64,000 bases of DNA from Olivibacter sp036959255. GTDB lineage: Bacteria > Bacteroidota > Bacteroidia > Sphingobacteriales > Sphingobacteriaceae. Below, one piece after another: positions 8,510-17,330 of this stretch (its first letter is position 1; every line of letters begins with the position of its first letter). The stretch is from contig NZ_JAWMTI010000003.1 of NCBI RefSeq assembly GCF_036959255.1, positions 372,001 to 436,000 on the forward strand, in the 5' to 3' direction. Below the pieces are notes generated by a model, which worked only from the letters and a program-made list of their open reading frames with translations, was not told the DNA's origin and did not search any database. The position numbers and the translations under genes were made by a program.

Positions 8510-9325
8510 TTATTCTTGTTTTGAGAAAAAATGGTGCATAAATAAGAGTTGATAAGTTATACTGTTCGACCAATACTGCCAATTGTGGGCACCAGGTCTC
8601 GTAATATAATCGTGTTCTATGTTTCTATCTACCATTTTTCTATGAAGCTGTTCATTAACAGTATAAAAAAAGTCAGATGTTCCACAGTCGATGATAATAG
8701 CTAGTTTGCCGGGCGTCAACAGATACAGCAAATTGGTTACCGTATGCTCTTCCCATGATTTTGCATGTTCAGACATACTTCCTAAACGTTTTGCTAAATC
8801 CCAATTTGCAGGAAACGGTCTAATATCTACACCTCCCGACATGCTTCCTGCAGCACCAAATAACCCTTGATGTCTGAATGCAAGATAAAGCGCTCCATGC
8901 CCCCCCATGCTTAGTCCTGTAATTGCCCTACCTTTTGGGGATCTTATGGTTTTATATTTTTGGTCGATAAAAGGTACCAGTTCCTTTGCTAGATAAGTTT
9001 CATACTTGAAATTGGTATCAACCGGACTGTCAAAATACCAACTACTGAACCCTCCATCCGGACAAACAATGAGGAATTGGTAGTTATCCACCATTTCTTG
9101 AATGGCGGGCACTTTCGTTATCCAGTCGGCATAATTGCCGCTGTAACCATGCAATAAGTAAACAACAGGCATCTCTTTCGTTCCATCATATGCCTGGGGT
9201 GTAACAACAACTGCTTTAATCATTTTTTTCATGGACTTACTCGGCGTAAGGACCGTATCAACTTTAGCAGCATCGGCTGTGTTAAAAAAAAGATAAAAAC
9301 TTAGAAATAATAGTGTCCTATACAT
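8510..9325 (-). CDS. secreted alpha/beta-hydrolase esterase (esterase D/tributyrin esterase type)
   Basis: A 271-residue exported hydrolase with an N-terminal signal peptide ending near residue 20 (FFNTADAA). The oxyanion region PVVYLLHGYSG, nucleophile Ser139 in GLSMGG, an acidic residue in IDCGTSDFF (about 218) and His247 in GAHNW form a full catalytic triad. Relatives cleave short acyl esters, S-formylglutathione or xylan-linked feruloyl and acetyl groups; the natural substrate here is unknown. Only 9 bp separate it from the histone-deacetylase-like gene upstream. Confidence 0.85.
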   Translation of the reverse strand: MYRTLLFLSFYLFFNTADAAKVDTVLTPSKSMKKMIKAVVVTPQAYDGTKEMPVVYLLHGYSGNYADWITKVPAIQEMVDNYQFLIVCPDGGFSSWYFDSPVDTNFKYETYLAKELVPFIDQKYKTIRSPKGRAITGLSMGGHGALYLAFRHQGLFGAAGSMSGGVDIRPFPANWDLAKRLGSMSEHAKSWEEHTVTNLLYLLTPGKLAIIIDCGTSDFFYTVNEQLHRKMVDRNIEHDYITRPGAHNWQYWSNSITYQLLFMHHFFSKQE

Positions 9326-9334
9326 GATATAATT

Positions 9335-10237
9335 TTAACATAATCTACTTATGGCCGCTTTAAATGTATTGCAATGTGCATCCACAATATCCTTTATCTG
9401 CACAGAATAACCTCCTCCCATGCTAACTTGCACCGGTACTCCAAAACGTTTACAATGTTCGAAAACAATTTCATCCCTCATCTTACAGCCCTGTTTACTT
9501 AAGCATAACCGGCCCAGTTTGTCCGTCTCCAGAACGTCCACACCTGCCAAATAAAAAACAAAATCCGGTTTCACTTGACTAAACAATGTTGCCAGATTCC
9601 TTTTTAGGATCGTTAAATAGGCCTCATCCGCCAGTCCTTCCGGTAAACCAATATCCAAATCAGAGCGTTCTTTTCTAAATGGAAAATTACGTTGACAGTG
9701 CATTGAAAAGGTAAAAACGCGTTGTTCGTTTTGAAATATCTCAGCTGTTCCATTTCCTTGGTGTACATCCAGATCAATTATCAGAATTTTTTCCACCTTT
9801 TTTTGTGCTAAAAGATAATGAGCTCCAATAGCTTGGTCGTTTAATAAACAAAACCCTTCCCCCCAATCACTTCCCGCGTGATGGGTACCTCCGGCAACAT
9901 TGAATGCAATTCCGTCTTGTAAAGCATAGATACAACATTCGATCGTTCCCTGGGCAATGCGAAGCTCCCTGGATATCAGTCGCTCGCTTAAGGAAAAACC
10001 AGTTCGCCTTTCTTCTTTTGTAGAGAGGGAAAGGTTTTTCAGCTTCTCCCAGTAGGTATCTCGATGCGCTAATTTAATGTAATATTCGTCTATTTCGCGG
10101 GGCCTAAAAAAACTACTGGAAACTACCGTTCCCTCATATACGAGCTGTTCAGGTATTAATTCATATTTAAGCATAGGAAAGCGATGTCCAAGGGGCACGG
10201 GATGAATATATAGCGGATCAAAAGCAATCTTCAGCAC
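9335..10237 (-). CDS. histone deacetylase-family (AcuC/HDAC-like) zinc hydrolase
   Basis: A 300-residue member of the arginase/deacetylase fold family. Active-site features include the GGTHHA pair (His119-His120), zinc ligands in IDLDVHQGNGT (Asp157, His159) and the later Asp in LAGVDVLETD. Bacterial relatives deacetylate acetyl-lysine, acetylated polyamines or small amides, and the sequence does not decide between them. It heads a run with the esterase, the nucleoid-associated protein and DUF3810, on a cytoplasmic protein with no signal peptide. Confidence 0.85.
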   Translation of the reverse strand: MLKIAFDPLYIHPVPLGHRFPMLKYELIPEQLVYEGTVVSSSFFRPREIDEYYIKLAHRDTYWEKLKNLSLSTKEERRTGFSLSERLISRELRIAQGTIECCIYALQDGIAFNVAGGTHHAGSDWGEGFCLLNDQAIGAHYLLAQKKVEKILIIDLDVHQGNGTAEIFQNEQRVFTFSMHCQRNFPFRKERSDLDIGLPEGLADEAYLTILKRNLATLFSQVKPDFVFYLAGVDVLETDKLGRLCLSKQGCKMRDEIVFEHCKRFGVPVQVSMGGGYSVQIKDIVDAHCNTFKAAISRLC

Positions 10238-10313
10238 TTTCTAGTTAATTGATAAGCCTAAAAAGCACTAAAATAATAAAATTGATGGACTATTAAATGA
10301 TTAGCACAGAATC

Positions 10314-11129
10314 TTACTTTCCGCTTAGAAAATTGTTCTTCTGCTTGTTCGTGTAATTCAAAACAGTTCGTATGATAGCTAATAAAATAAAGACAATGCC
10401 GAATGCACCCACATAAATTAACGAATGATAATAGGGATCAGCATCCTCAAACTGTTTTATCAAAATGCCATATATACCCCATATAATAACCATTCCATAA
10501 AATATATTGTGCCTAAAATAGACAATGACAGTCCCTAATACACTCGCGGTCAATAACAGGGCATAGCTTACGTAAAGGTCGATTGCAGGATTTGACAACC
10601 ACCCCATAGATACCAGCCAAGCCGCAAAGTTGGCCAAACAAGCAATTGTTATCCATCCAAAATAGATACTTATAGGCAGTTGTGTAATAAAAAGAGAAAA
10701 CCTTCCTTTTTCAGGAGCCAAAAGCTGAAGACGCTTAGCAATATAGTATAAAGTAAAAAGCTGTACCAACAATAGCACAAATGACAAACCAGGCATATCA
10801 TTTAACCATGTATATACCCAAGTTGCAATGGCTAATTGATTGATTCCAAAAGAAAAACCAATTTGAAAGACTTCTTGATTCGTCACATATTGCTGATGTT
10901 TTGAGAAAGCTTTAATCAAATGAACGATCAGCATGATAAACAAAGCCACATAAATGACGCACCAGACCGAAAAAGTGAATGCGGCCGGTGTAATTCCAGA
11001 CTCATATTTAGCTGCCATTTCACGCATGGTATATCCCCCAATATCCCTTGTTTGACCCAACATAGATATTAGAAATGCGAAACAATAGCTAATAAAGTTA
11101 ATAACTGCCAATTGTCTGATATAACGCAT
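10314..11129 (-). CDS. tryptophan-rich sensory protein-like (TspO/MBR-related) membrane protein
   Basis: A 271-residue integral membrane protein with about eight hydrophobic segments. The N-terminal part has the AKY-SGITPAAFTFSVWCVIY stretch typical of the long Bacteroidota TspO-like family, with several conserved tryptophans (TWVYTWLND, GWITIACLANFAAWLVSMGW). Classical TspO binds tetrapyrroles, but this longer branch has no assigned ligand. It stands as a single gene between HDAC-like and fRMsr genes on the same strand. Confidence 0.7.
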   Translation of the reverse strand: MRYIRQLAVINFISYCFAFLISMLGQTRDIGGYTMREMAAKYESGITPAAFTFSVWCVIYVALFIMLIVHLIKAFSKHQQYVTNQEVFQIGFSFGINQLAIATWVYTWLNDMPGLSFVLLLVQLFTLYYIAKRLQLLAPEKGRFSLFITQLPISIYFGWITIACLANFAAWLVSMGWLSNPAIDLYVSYALLLTASVLGTVIVYFRHNIFYGMVIIWGIYGILIKQFEDADPYYHSLIYVGAFGIVFILLAIIRTVLNYTNKQKNNFLSGK

Positions 11130-11171
11130 AACTTCGATTTTTATACGTTAACAAGTAGGCAAACAGAAAGT

Positions 11172-11651
11172 TCAAATAGATTTCGACAAAAAAATGAGTA
11201 ATTGTTCTAAATATTTATGATCTATTTCATCAAAGTCCTCCAAACGCTTACTATCGATATCGAGCACACCAATTACCTTTCCATGCTGCCTTACTGGTAA
11301 TACGATTTCCGATTTAGCGTACGAACTACAGGCAATATGGCCTGGGAATTGATCAACATCGGGAACAATCAATACACGATTCTCTTTCCAGGCAGTACCA
11401 CACACACCCTTACCTATTTGTATGCGCGTGCAGGCAACGGGTCCCTGAAATGGCCCTAAAACCAATTCGCCATCCTTGATTAAATAAAAACCAACCCAAA
11501 AAAAATCGAATTGCGTTTTGAGTGCAGCAGCAATATTCGCCAAATTAGCGATTAAATCTTCTTCTCCTGTTAATAAAGCCTTTACCTGCGGTAATAAAGA
11601 CTGATATTGATCTTCTTTTGTACCTTCATTAATAAATAAATCTTCCGCCAT
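11172..11651 (-). CDS. msrC: free methionine-R-sulfoxide reductase (GAF domain)
   Basis: A compact 159-residue single GAF-domain protein that reduces free L-methionine-R-sulfoxide in the cytoplasm. The family's three cysteines are present: Cys74 in GPVACTRI, Cys84 in GKGVCGTAW and Cys108 in GHIACSSYAKSE; the last two sit in the signature fRMsr blocks. The C-terminal VIGVLDIDS is also characteristic. Retention of all three cysteines supports an active enzyme rather than a sensory GAF. Confidence 0.9.
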   Translation of the reverse strand: MAEDLFINEGTKEDQYQSLLPQVKALLTGEEDLIANLANIAAALKTQFDFFWVGFYLIKDGELVLGPFQGPVACTRIQIGKGVCGTAWKENRVLIVPDVDQFPGHIACSSYAKSEIVLPVRQHGKVIGVLDIDSKRLEDFDEIDHKYLEQLLIFLSKSI

Positions 11652-11715
11652 GTTATTTTTGATTTTCGCGACACAAAATTATTGATTTCAGGTCTCTTTA
11701 TATTAAAAACAATTG

Positions 11716-12297
11716 CTATCTAAAAGCAATATTTACCTTTGCTCCAGTTATATTTTCAATCATCGGTTTAAAAATAACGGAAGCATTTTCTTTCGTCTTA
11801 CCTAAGACGTTCATTTCCTGCGCATTTTTCAGCAAACGCTGTTCTGCCAATTGATAAATACCTTCAACTAAATCTTTCGTATCTCCAGGTAACCACGCGC
11901 CTGAAATATCATAAACTTTGGACTTCTTATGATCCAAACGAACATAGCAAATTTCAGGTTGGGGTAAATAGATGGTGACAGAATCGACACGATGTCTAAC
12001 AACGTCTTCTTTTGTTACTTTTCTAAGATCGATACAACCTGCCACCTCTCCAACTGCTATAAACAGCACTCTTTGATCGGGAAAAAAATAGCGTAACTCT
12101 TTTCGTTCGAGCACATCCTTCATCGAATATTTAACCAATTCCAATTTGCCAATGTCAGTAATACGCTCAACCATTAGATCTTCCGTCACTTTTACTTTTG
12201 ACGCGCCCAAGTCGAATTTATGGTAAATAAACCATCCGGAGACTAAAAGAATGGCAATTAGCAACAAAATCACAACACCAGAGATTGTTTTTCTCAT
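11716..12297 (-). CDS. DUF4230 membrane-anchored protein
   Basis: A 193-residue protein with one N-terminal transmembrane helix (about residues 7-26) and an extracytoplasmic remainder. Recognised as DUF4230 from the VERI-DIGKLELVKYS block, a central FIAVGEVAGCIDL stretch and the ITVYLP/PEI-YVRLD block. No catalytic motif is evident. It is monocistronic: 64 bp from fRMsr and divergent from the oxidoreductase pair. Function unknown. Confidence 0.75.
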   Translation of the reverse strand: MRKTISGVVILLLIAILLVSGWFIYHKFDLGASKVKVTEDLMVERITDIGKLELVKYSMKDVLERKELRYFFPDQRVLFIAVGEVAGCIDLRKVTKEDVVRHRVDSVTIYLPQPEICYVRLDHKKSKVYDISGAWLPGDTKDLVEGIYQLAEQRLLKNAQEMNVLGKTKENASVIFKPMIENITGAKVNIAFR

Positions 12298-12574
12298 CTT
12301 TCTTTTTTTTATTGTTTGAACAATTGTAGATATAAAAAGTTTAAAGGCTTATTGAACGTCTCCCCTAGGCAACCATTACAATAACAATATGGTATAAAAT
12401 CCTTTTAGTCAAGGAAAATTCTTTGTCAATTCTATTCATAAAATCAATTTAATTGGAAAGAACGGAAATGAAACAAATCGATACCTGTAATTTCTTTCTT
12501 AGCATATTTATCGCTAATATTGAATTTGATATAATAACATCAGGACGCTAAACTAAAATAAGACTATAAATCGG

Positions 12575-13117
12575 ATGAAAAGAAGAGCAGCAATCAGGAG
12601 CCTTTTTATTATAGCAGGAGGTATCGCCATCTTACCCTCATGTTCAGAACAGGCTGGAAAAGCATCCATTCAGTTACACAATATAGATATTACAGATTTG
12701 CAAGAGAATTTGTTAGCTGAAATCACAGAAACGATACTTCCTAAAACAAAGACACCAGGGGCGAAAGATCTTAAATTACATCTTTTTGTTTTGAAAATGG
12801 TAGATGATTGTCACAATAAAGCCGATCAGGATGCTTTTGTGAAAGGTCTAGAAGGCATTGACACACAGGCAAAAGAAATGTTTTCGAAAGAATTTAAAGC
12901 CCTATCTTCGGAGCAACGGATTCGCCTTCTTGAGCAAGTGGCAAGTAGTGCAAAAGAATCAGACCGTCAACGTTTTTATAACATTACAAAAAGACGAACG
13001 ATTCAAGGCTACTTAAATTCTCAATATGTAATGAAGGACCTAAAGCAATATGAGCTGATTCCCGGGAGATATAATGGGTATGCCAAGGTGAAAGAATCAA
13101 CTGATAAATTAAGCTAA
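12575..13117 (+). CDS. gluconate 2-dehydrogenase subunit 3-family protein (probable Tat lipoprotein)
   Basis: A 180-residue small subunit of the gluconate 2-dehydrogenase subunit 3 family. The N-terminus MKRRAAIRSLFIIAGG resembles a twin-arginine signal, ending in a lipobox-like LPSC at about residues 20-23, so the mature protein is probably a lipid-anchored periplasmic subunit. The ETILPKT---PGAKD block is the family signature for partners of GMC oxidoreductases. It is 11 bp upstream of the GMC gene and should export and anchor it. No cytochrome c subunit is adjacent. Confidence 0.85.
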   Translation: MKRRAAIRSLFIIAGGIAILPSCSEQAGKASIQLHNIDITDLQENLLAEITETILPKTKTPGAKDLKLHLFVLKMVDDCHNKADQDAFVKGLEGIDTQAKEMFSKEFKALSSEQRIRLLEQVASSAKESDRQRFYNITKRRTIQGYLNSQYVMKDLKQYELIPGRYNGYAKVKESTDKLS

Positions 13118-13128
13118 GGGGACTAGAC

Positions 13129-14844
13129 ATGTCAAATATAAATATAGATAGTATTAAGGACCGTACATTCGATGCAATTGTAATCGGATCAGGAATCAGT
13201 GGCGGTTGGGCTGCGAAAGAACTAACTGAAAAAGGATTAAAAACACTGGTGTTAGAACGTGGAAGGGATGTAAAACATGTGGTCGATTACCCCACCACCA
13301 ACCTGTATCCTTATGAATTTGAACACCGAGGTGAAGTTCCTTTATCAGTCCAGGAGTCAGCCCCCATCGTAAATAGATGCTACGCTTTTCGAGAAGATGC
13401 CATGCATTTTTTTGTGAAAGATGATGAACACCCCTATATACAGGAAAAGCCTTTTGATTGGATACGTGGCTATCAGGTAGGCGGAAAGTCCCTTTTATGG
13501 GCAAGACAAACACAACGATGGTCTGACTATGATTTTGAAGGTCCCGCAAGGGACGGTTTCGCTGTCGATTGGCCAATTCGACATAAAGATTTAGCCCCAT
13601 GGTATAGCTACGTTGAGAAATTTGCAGGTATTTCCGGTAATCGCGATGGCCTAAAGGAACTGCCGGACGGTGAATTTCTTCCTGCTTACCCTTTAAATGC
13701 TGTAGAAGATTATTTTAAGGGTGTCCTGAAGAATAAATATGTAGGTAGACATATCATCAGTGCGCGTTGTGCACACTTATCGAAACCCAATACCATTCAT
13801 ATAGAACAAGGTCGTGTACAATGCCAAAATAGAGTTCTATGTCAAAGAGGGTGTCCGTTTGGAGGTTATTTTAGCAGTAACGCTTCTACACTCCCGTGGG
13901 CACAAAAGACAGGGAATCTTACATTAAGACCGTTCTCAGTGGCTCATTCGATTATCTATGATGAACAAAAGGGTAAAGCAGTAGGTGTCAAAGTCGTCGA
14001 CACGAATACAAAGGAAGAAATAGACTATTTCGCAAAAATTATTTTTGTAAATGCCGCAGCCATAAATACAAATCTCATTCTTCTAAATTCAACATCAAAT
14101 CGCTTTCCTAACGGCCTAGGTAATGACAGTGGTTTACTAGGGAAATATGTGGCTTTCCATAACTACAGCGCCAGAATCAGTGCCGAATATGACGGGTTAA
14201 AGGAATATATGACAGATGGGCGAAACCCTGCTGGCGGTGGCTATATTCCAAGATTTAGAAATCTTCATAGGCAGGAAACCGACTTTATAAGGGGTTATGC
14301 AGCAGGATTTTCTGCGCACCGAGCTATTGATCGCGACACATCCAACCTAGGTATAGATTTAAAAAAACAACTATTAAATCCTAAACTAGGTCCTTGGCGT
14401 GTGGGGTCCCATATGATGGCGGAGACGATACCAAAGGAATCAAACCATGTTGCTTTAGACAACGATAAAAAAGATGCTTGGGGCATTCCACTGCTAAAAA
14501 TAGCTGTTGCTTATGACGATAACGATGCCAAAATGAAAGCGGATTACATAGAGCAAATGACGGAAATGTTTACGACTGCGGGTTTTACCAATATACAAGC
14601 CAATACAGCAGGCCAAGCTCCAGGTTTAGATATTCACGAAATGGGTGGAGTTCGTATGGGAAACGACGCCAAAACTTCGCTGCTCAATAAATGGAATCAG
14701 CTTCACCATTGCAAAAATGTGTTCGTTACGGATGGTGCATGTATGACTTCAACTTCTACTCAAAATCCATCGCTTACCTATATGGCCTTTTCTGCCAGAG
14801 CAGTTGATTTTGCCGTTAACGAGCTAAAAAAGAACAATCTATAA
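13129..14844 (+). CDS. GMC-family FAD-dependent oxidoreductase
   Basis: A 571-residue flavoprotein with the N-terminal FAD-binding motif IGSGISGGWAAKEL and LVLERG, a central substrate domain, and the C-terminal block DIHEMGG-RMG plus TSTSTQNPSLT that carries the catalytic His and Asn region. Size and pairing resemble gluconate/glucoside 3-dehydrogenase large subunits, which oxidise sugar hydroxyls at C2 or C3. It has no signal peptide and is probably exported with its Tat-bearing small subunit. The sugar substrate and electron acceptor cannot be told from sequence. Confidence 0.88.
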   Translation: MSNINIDSIKDRTFDAIVIGSGISGGWAAKELTEKGLKTLVLERGRDVKHVVDYPTTNLYPYEFEHRGEVPLSVQESAPIVNRCYAFREDAMHFFVKDDEHPYIQEKPFDWIRGYQVGGKSLLWARQTQRWSDYDFEGPARDGFAVDWPIRHKDLAPWYSYVEKFAGISGNRDGLKELPDGEFLPAYPLNAVEDYFKGVLKNKYVGRHIISARCAHLSKPNTIHIEQGRVQCQNRVLCQRGCPFGGYFSSNASTLPWAQKTGNLTLRPFSVAHSIIYDEQKGKAVGVKVVDTNTKEEIDYFAKIIFVNAAAINTNLILLNSTSNRFPNGLGNDSGLLGKYVAFHNYSARISAEYDGLKEYMTDGRNPAGGGYIPRFRNLHRQETDFIRGYAAGFSAHRAIDRDTSNLGIDLKKQLLNPKLGPWRVGSHMMAETIPKESNHVALDNDKKDAWGIPLLKIAVAYDDNDAKMKADYIEQMTEMFTTAGFTNIQANTAGQAPGLDIHEMGGVRMGNDAKTSLLNKWNQLHHCKNVFVTDGACMTSTSTQNPSLTYMAFSARAVDFAVNELKKNNL

Positions 14845-14850
14845 ATACTT

Positions 14851-14894
14851 GTTAGGAGCGGATTAACATTCACCTTCGTTTTTCCGCCTCTAAC
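14851..14894 (+). terminator. stem-loop after the GMC oxidoreductase gene
   Basis: Two 12-nt arms, GTTAGGAGCGGA and TCCGCCTCTAAC, pair at 11 of 12 positions (one G-U, one mismatch) around a 20-nt loop, 7 nt past the stop codon. There is no long T-tract, so it may be a weak terminator or a 3'-end stabilising hairpin. Confidence 0.5.
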
Positions 14895-14997
14895 AAATTC
14901 TGTATATCCCAATACCCAATGACTTATTTATTAAACCTTCCCGGAAACATTCTGTCATAGTATTAGAAAACGAATTTGTGTGATTAAAAATTGAGTC

Positions 14998-16266
14998 ATG
15001 AAAACATTAAATAATATACGTATACTACTTTTTTCGCTCGCCTTTGTATTTTATATTGGCTTTACAGAAAGAGTATATGCACAACCTGGAATAACGGTGT
15101 CATTCCAGCAATTCTATGACGAATTGTCTCCTTATGGTGAATGGATAGATGACCCTGAATATGGATATATTTGGGTACCAAATGTAGAACCTGATTTCCA
15201 ACCCTATGCAACAAATGGCAGATGGGTTATGACCGATTATGGTAATACTTGGGTATCCAATTATGACTGGGGTTGGGCTCCCTTTCACTACGGTAGATGG
15301 AACTATAATAGACGATTTGGTTGGAGCTGGGTACCAGGCTATGAATGGGGACCTGCATGGGTAAGTTGGCGATCAGGTGGCGGCTACTATGGCTGGGCTC
15401 CCTTAGGCCCTGGTATTAGTATTGGAATAAACGTCAATATTCCATCAGCGTATTGGGTTTTTGTCCCACAACGTTATATCTTAAGTTCTTCTATGCATCG
15501 TTATTATGCACCGAGAAGAACGGTTGTAAATGTTTATAACAGAACAACGATCATCAATAACACATATGTGCATAATAATCGCCGTTATTATTCGGGGCCA
15601 AGAAGAAGTGACATTCAACGTATAACTCGATCGTCTGTACCTGTGCATCGTATAAATAACGCGAGCAGACCAGGGTCGGGAAGAGTAACAGGTCGGTCAT
15701 TAGAAATCTATCGCCCAAGTGTGCGCAAAAATGAACGCGCAAGACCAACTAGGATCACTTCCGCTAATAACATTCGATCAAATGCAAATAGATCAACTGA
15801 CGGAAGAGTCAAGGGTACAAGCGGTATCTCAGCCACAAGGCCTTCCAGTCGAAATGAAAATATAACTAATCGGACATCAGGGCGTACAGAGCGCTCCTCT
15901 AATATTAACAGAAGTGAGAGAAATGAAAGACAAAATCGTTCGACAAATGGATCTGCCAGAAATCCTAGTAACGAAATCCGAAAAAGGGAAAACAGTGCAC
16001 CTGCGACCACAACACCAAGGAATATAGAACGATCAAAAAGCGATAATAGTCGTTCAACTCGGTCGAACAGAAATAATGTACCTAATATACAACGTTCTGA
16101 AGGACAACGGAGCTCGAGGCCGAATAACACACCTCGGATGCAAAGGAGTGAACAGCCGCGAATACAAAGAAACGAACAACCACGTTCGAGCGCGCCATCT
16201 AGGAGCGAACGCCCTTCAAGAAGCCAAAGTCGGCCTGAAAGAACGTCAAGAAATATTAGAGGATAA
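14998..16266 (+). CDS. exported DUF6600-like (YXWGXW-type) protein with Arg/Ser/Asn-rich tail
   Basis: A 422-residue protein with a signal peptide ending near VYAQPG. Residues ~35-160 form an aromatic domain rich in Trp, Tyr and Gly (EWIDDPEYGYIWVP, YDWGWAPFHYGRW, GYEWGPAWVSW), as in DUF6600/YXWGXW proteins. The last ~220 residues are low-complexity and strongly basic, dominated by Arg, Ser and Asn, with short repeats such as QRSEQPR/QRNEQPR. The tail is probably disordered and could bind polyanions at the cell surface. Function unknown; it is a single gene closed by a strong terminator. Confidence 0.75.
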   Translation: MKTLNNIRILLFSLAFVFYIGFTERVYAQPGITVSFQQFYDELSPYGEWIDDPEYGYIWVPNVEPDFQPYATNGRWVMTDYGNTWVSNYDWGWAPFHYGRWNYNRRFGWSWVPGYEWGPAWVSWRSGGGYYGWAPLGPGISIGINVNIPSAYWVFVPQRYILSSSMHRYYAPRRTVVNVYNRTTIINNTYVHNNRRYYSGPRRSDIQRITRSSVPVHRINNASRPGSGRVTGRSLEIYRPSVRKNERARPTRITSANNIRSNANRSTDGRVKGTSGISATRPSSRNENITNRTSGRTERSSNINRSERNERQNRSTNGSARNPSNEIRKRENSAPATTTPRNIERSKSDNSRSTRSNRNNVPNIQRSEGQRSSRPNNTPRMQRSEQPRIQRNEQPRSSAPSRSERPSRSQSRPERTSRNIRG

Positions 16267-16270
16267 ATAG

Positions 16271-16299
16271 TAGGAAGACCCGATATACGGGTCTTCCTA
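16271..16299. terminator. bidirectional terminator between convergent genes
   Basis: A perfect 12-bp stem (TAGGAAGACCCG/CGGGTCTTCCTA) with a 5-nt ATATA loop lies between the DUF6600-like gene and the end of the DUF4833 gene. It closes both the plus-strand gene and the minus-strand hydroxylase/CDP-alcohol transferase/GtrA/DUF4833 run. Confidence 0.9.
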
Positions 16300-16300
16300 T

Positions 16301-16888
16301 TTAAGGTTTAAATCGTTCGAGTATACGTTTACCGGTTCCCACCTCGATACCTTTTAGCTCAATATATTTAACGTCTGGTTTCCAGAAAGTTCCTCCATCA
16401 CCGATTCGAATAAATATTCTTTCCAGCACCGATTCCTTGTCATTGATGTTCGCGTATACCCTGTAATTTCCCTTCGCATCCTTCTTTAATTTAAGTGGCA
16501 GTTTGCTATAGGCGACCGATCGGACATCATAGCTACCGTCATTTAATTTCTTCGTATTAATTCCATACGCGAATTTTCGTTGAATAAAATTAAGTTCTTT
16601 ACGCACTCCTCCTTCCGGATAGCGAATCCAAAAGGCGTGGATGGGACTTCCCAAATCAAGCTTTCCTTCTTTATCAACATTTAATGTATAACAAATGGTA
16701 TTTGTATTAGGATCTCGTTGTATATAAAACAACAGATGCGCTACATCTTTTGGTATAGGAAAAGAGTCTACATAAGCATACGTATCTTCATGTCGTAAAG
16801 ACGAGGCCCTCATTTGGGGTAAACACATTGTCAATCCAGCTCCTACAAGAAGCACATAAAACAACCATTTATATATGTTTATACGCAT
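16301..16888 (-). CDS. DUF4833 exported protein
   Basis: A 195-residue protein with a hydrophobic N-terminal signal (about residues 9-28) and a mainly beta remainder. DUF4833 is recognised from HLLFYIQRDPNTNTI-Y, the HAFWIRYPEGG block and the C-terminal RIFI-IGDGGTFWKPDV-YIEL. It is the last gene of the run with GtrA (25 bp), the CDP-alcohol transferase and the fatty acid hydroxylase. I know no experimental role; the context suggests envelope lipid work. Confidence 0.75.
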   Translation of the reverse strand: MRINIYKWLFYVLLVGAGLTMCLPQMRASSLRHEDTYAYVDSFPIPKDVAHLLFYIQRDPNTNTICYTLNVDKEGKLDLGSPIHAFWIRYPEGGVRKELNFIQRKFAYGINTKKLNDGSYDVRSVAYSKLPLKLKKDAKGNYRVYANINDKESVLERIFIRIGDGGTFWKPDVKYIELKGIEVGTGKRILERFKP

Positions 16889-16913
16889 AAGTATACTTTT
16901 CTGATCTTTATTT

Positions 16914-17330
16914 CTATGAAACGCTTTTTTTAAAAATCCAGTAGCGTTGTAAGGTGTAATTAAAGCAAATCGAAACCAGCACGTCTATCACTATCCTGCT
17001 CACTTTATAGTCAATCTGTCCCATCTCCGTCAACAGAAACGTACCCCATGACTTTAAAAGAACACTGCCTACTACCATTGAAGAAAACTTTAACAATTGA
17101 ATAAGTACTTCACTGTTTTCTCCTGTTACTTCTCTTTCATTGAATGTCCAATTTCTGTTAAGCGTAAAATTGATCAACGCGCCAATTACACCACCAATGA
17201 CGATTGAAATGGTGTAATGTATGTACAATAATTCGGTACATAAAACCATTATCCCGTAATCAACTGCCCCTCCCAAAAAAGCAGAAAACTGGGCCTTAAT
17301 AAAAATGTAGATACTACTTTTCTTTAACAT
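16914..17330 (-). CDS. GtrA-family membrane protein
   Basis: A 138-residue protein with four hydrophobic segments and the GtrA features FLGGAVDYGIMVL near the N-terminus, GGVIGALINFTLNRNWTF in the middle and NYTLQRYWIFK at the C-terminus. GtrA-like proteins are thought to help move polyprenyl-linked sugars or lipid intermediates across the inner membrane. Its start overlaps the end of the CDP-alcohol transferase gene by 17 bp, implying translational coupling and a shared lipid pathway. Confidence 0.88.
   Translation of the reverse strand: MLKKSSIYIFIKAQFSAFLGGAVDYGIMVLCTELLYIHYTISIVIGGVIGALINFTLNRNWTFNEREVTGENSEVLIQLLKFSSMVVGSVLLKSWGTFLLTEMGQIDYKVSRIVIDVLVSICFNYTLQRYWIFKKSVS

Noticed and set aside
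15708..16130. Antisense 140-codon open frame within the DUF6600-like gene
   Set aside because: It is Leu/Phe/Arg-rich low complexity that mirrors the basic tail on the other strand; no start context or family resemblance.
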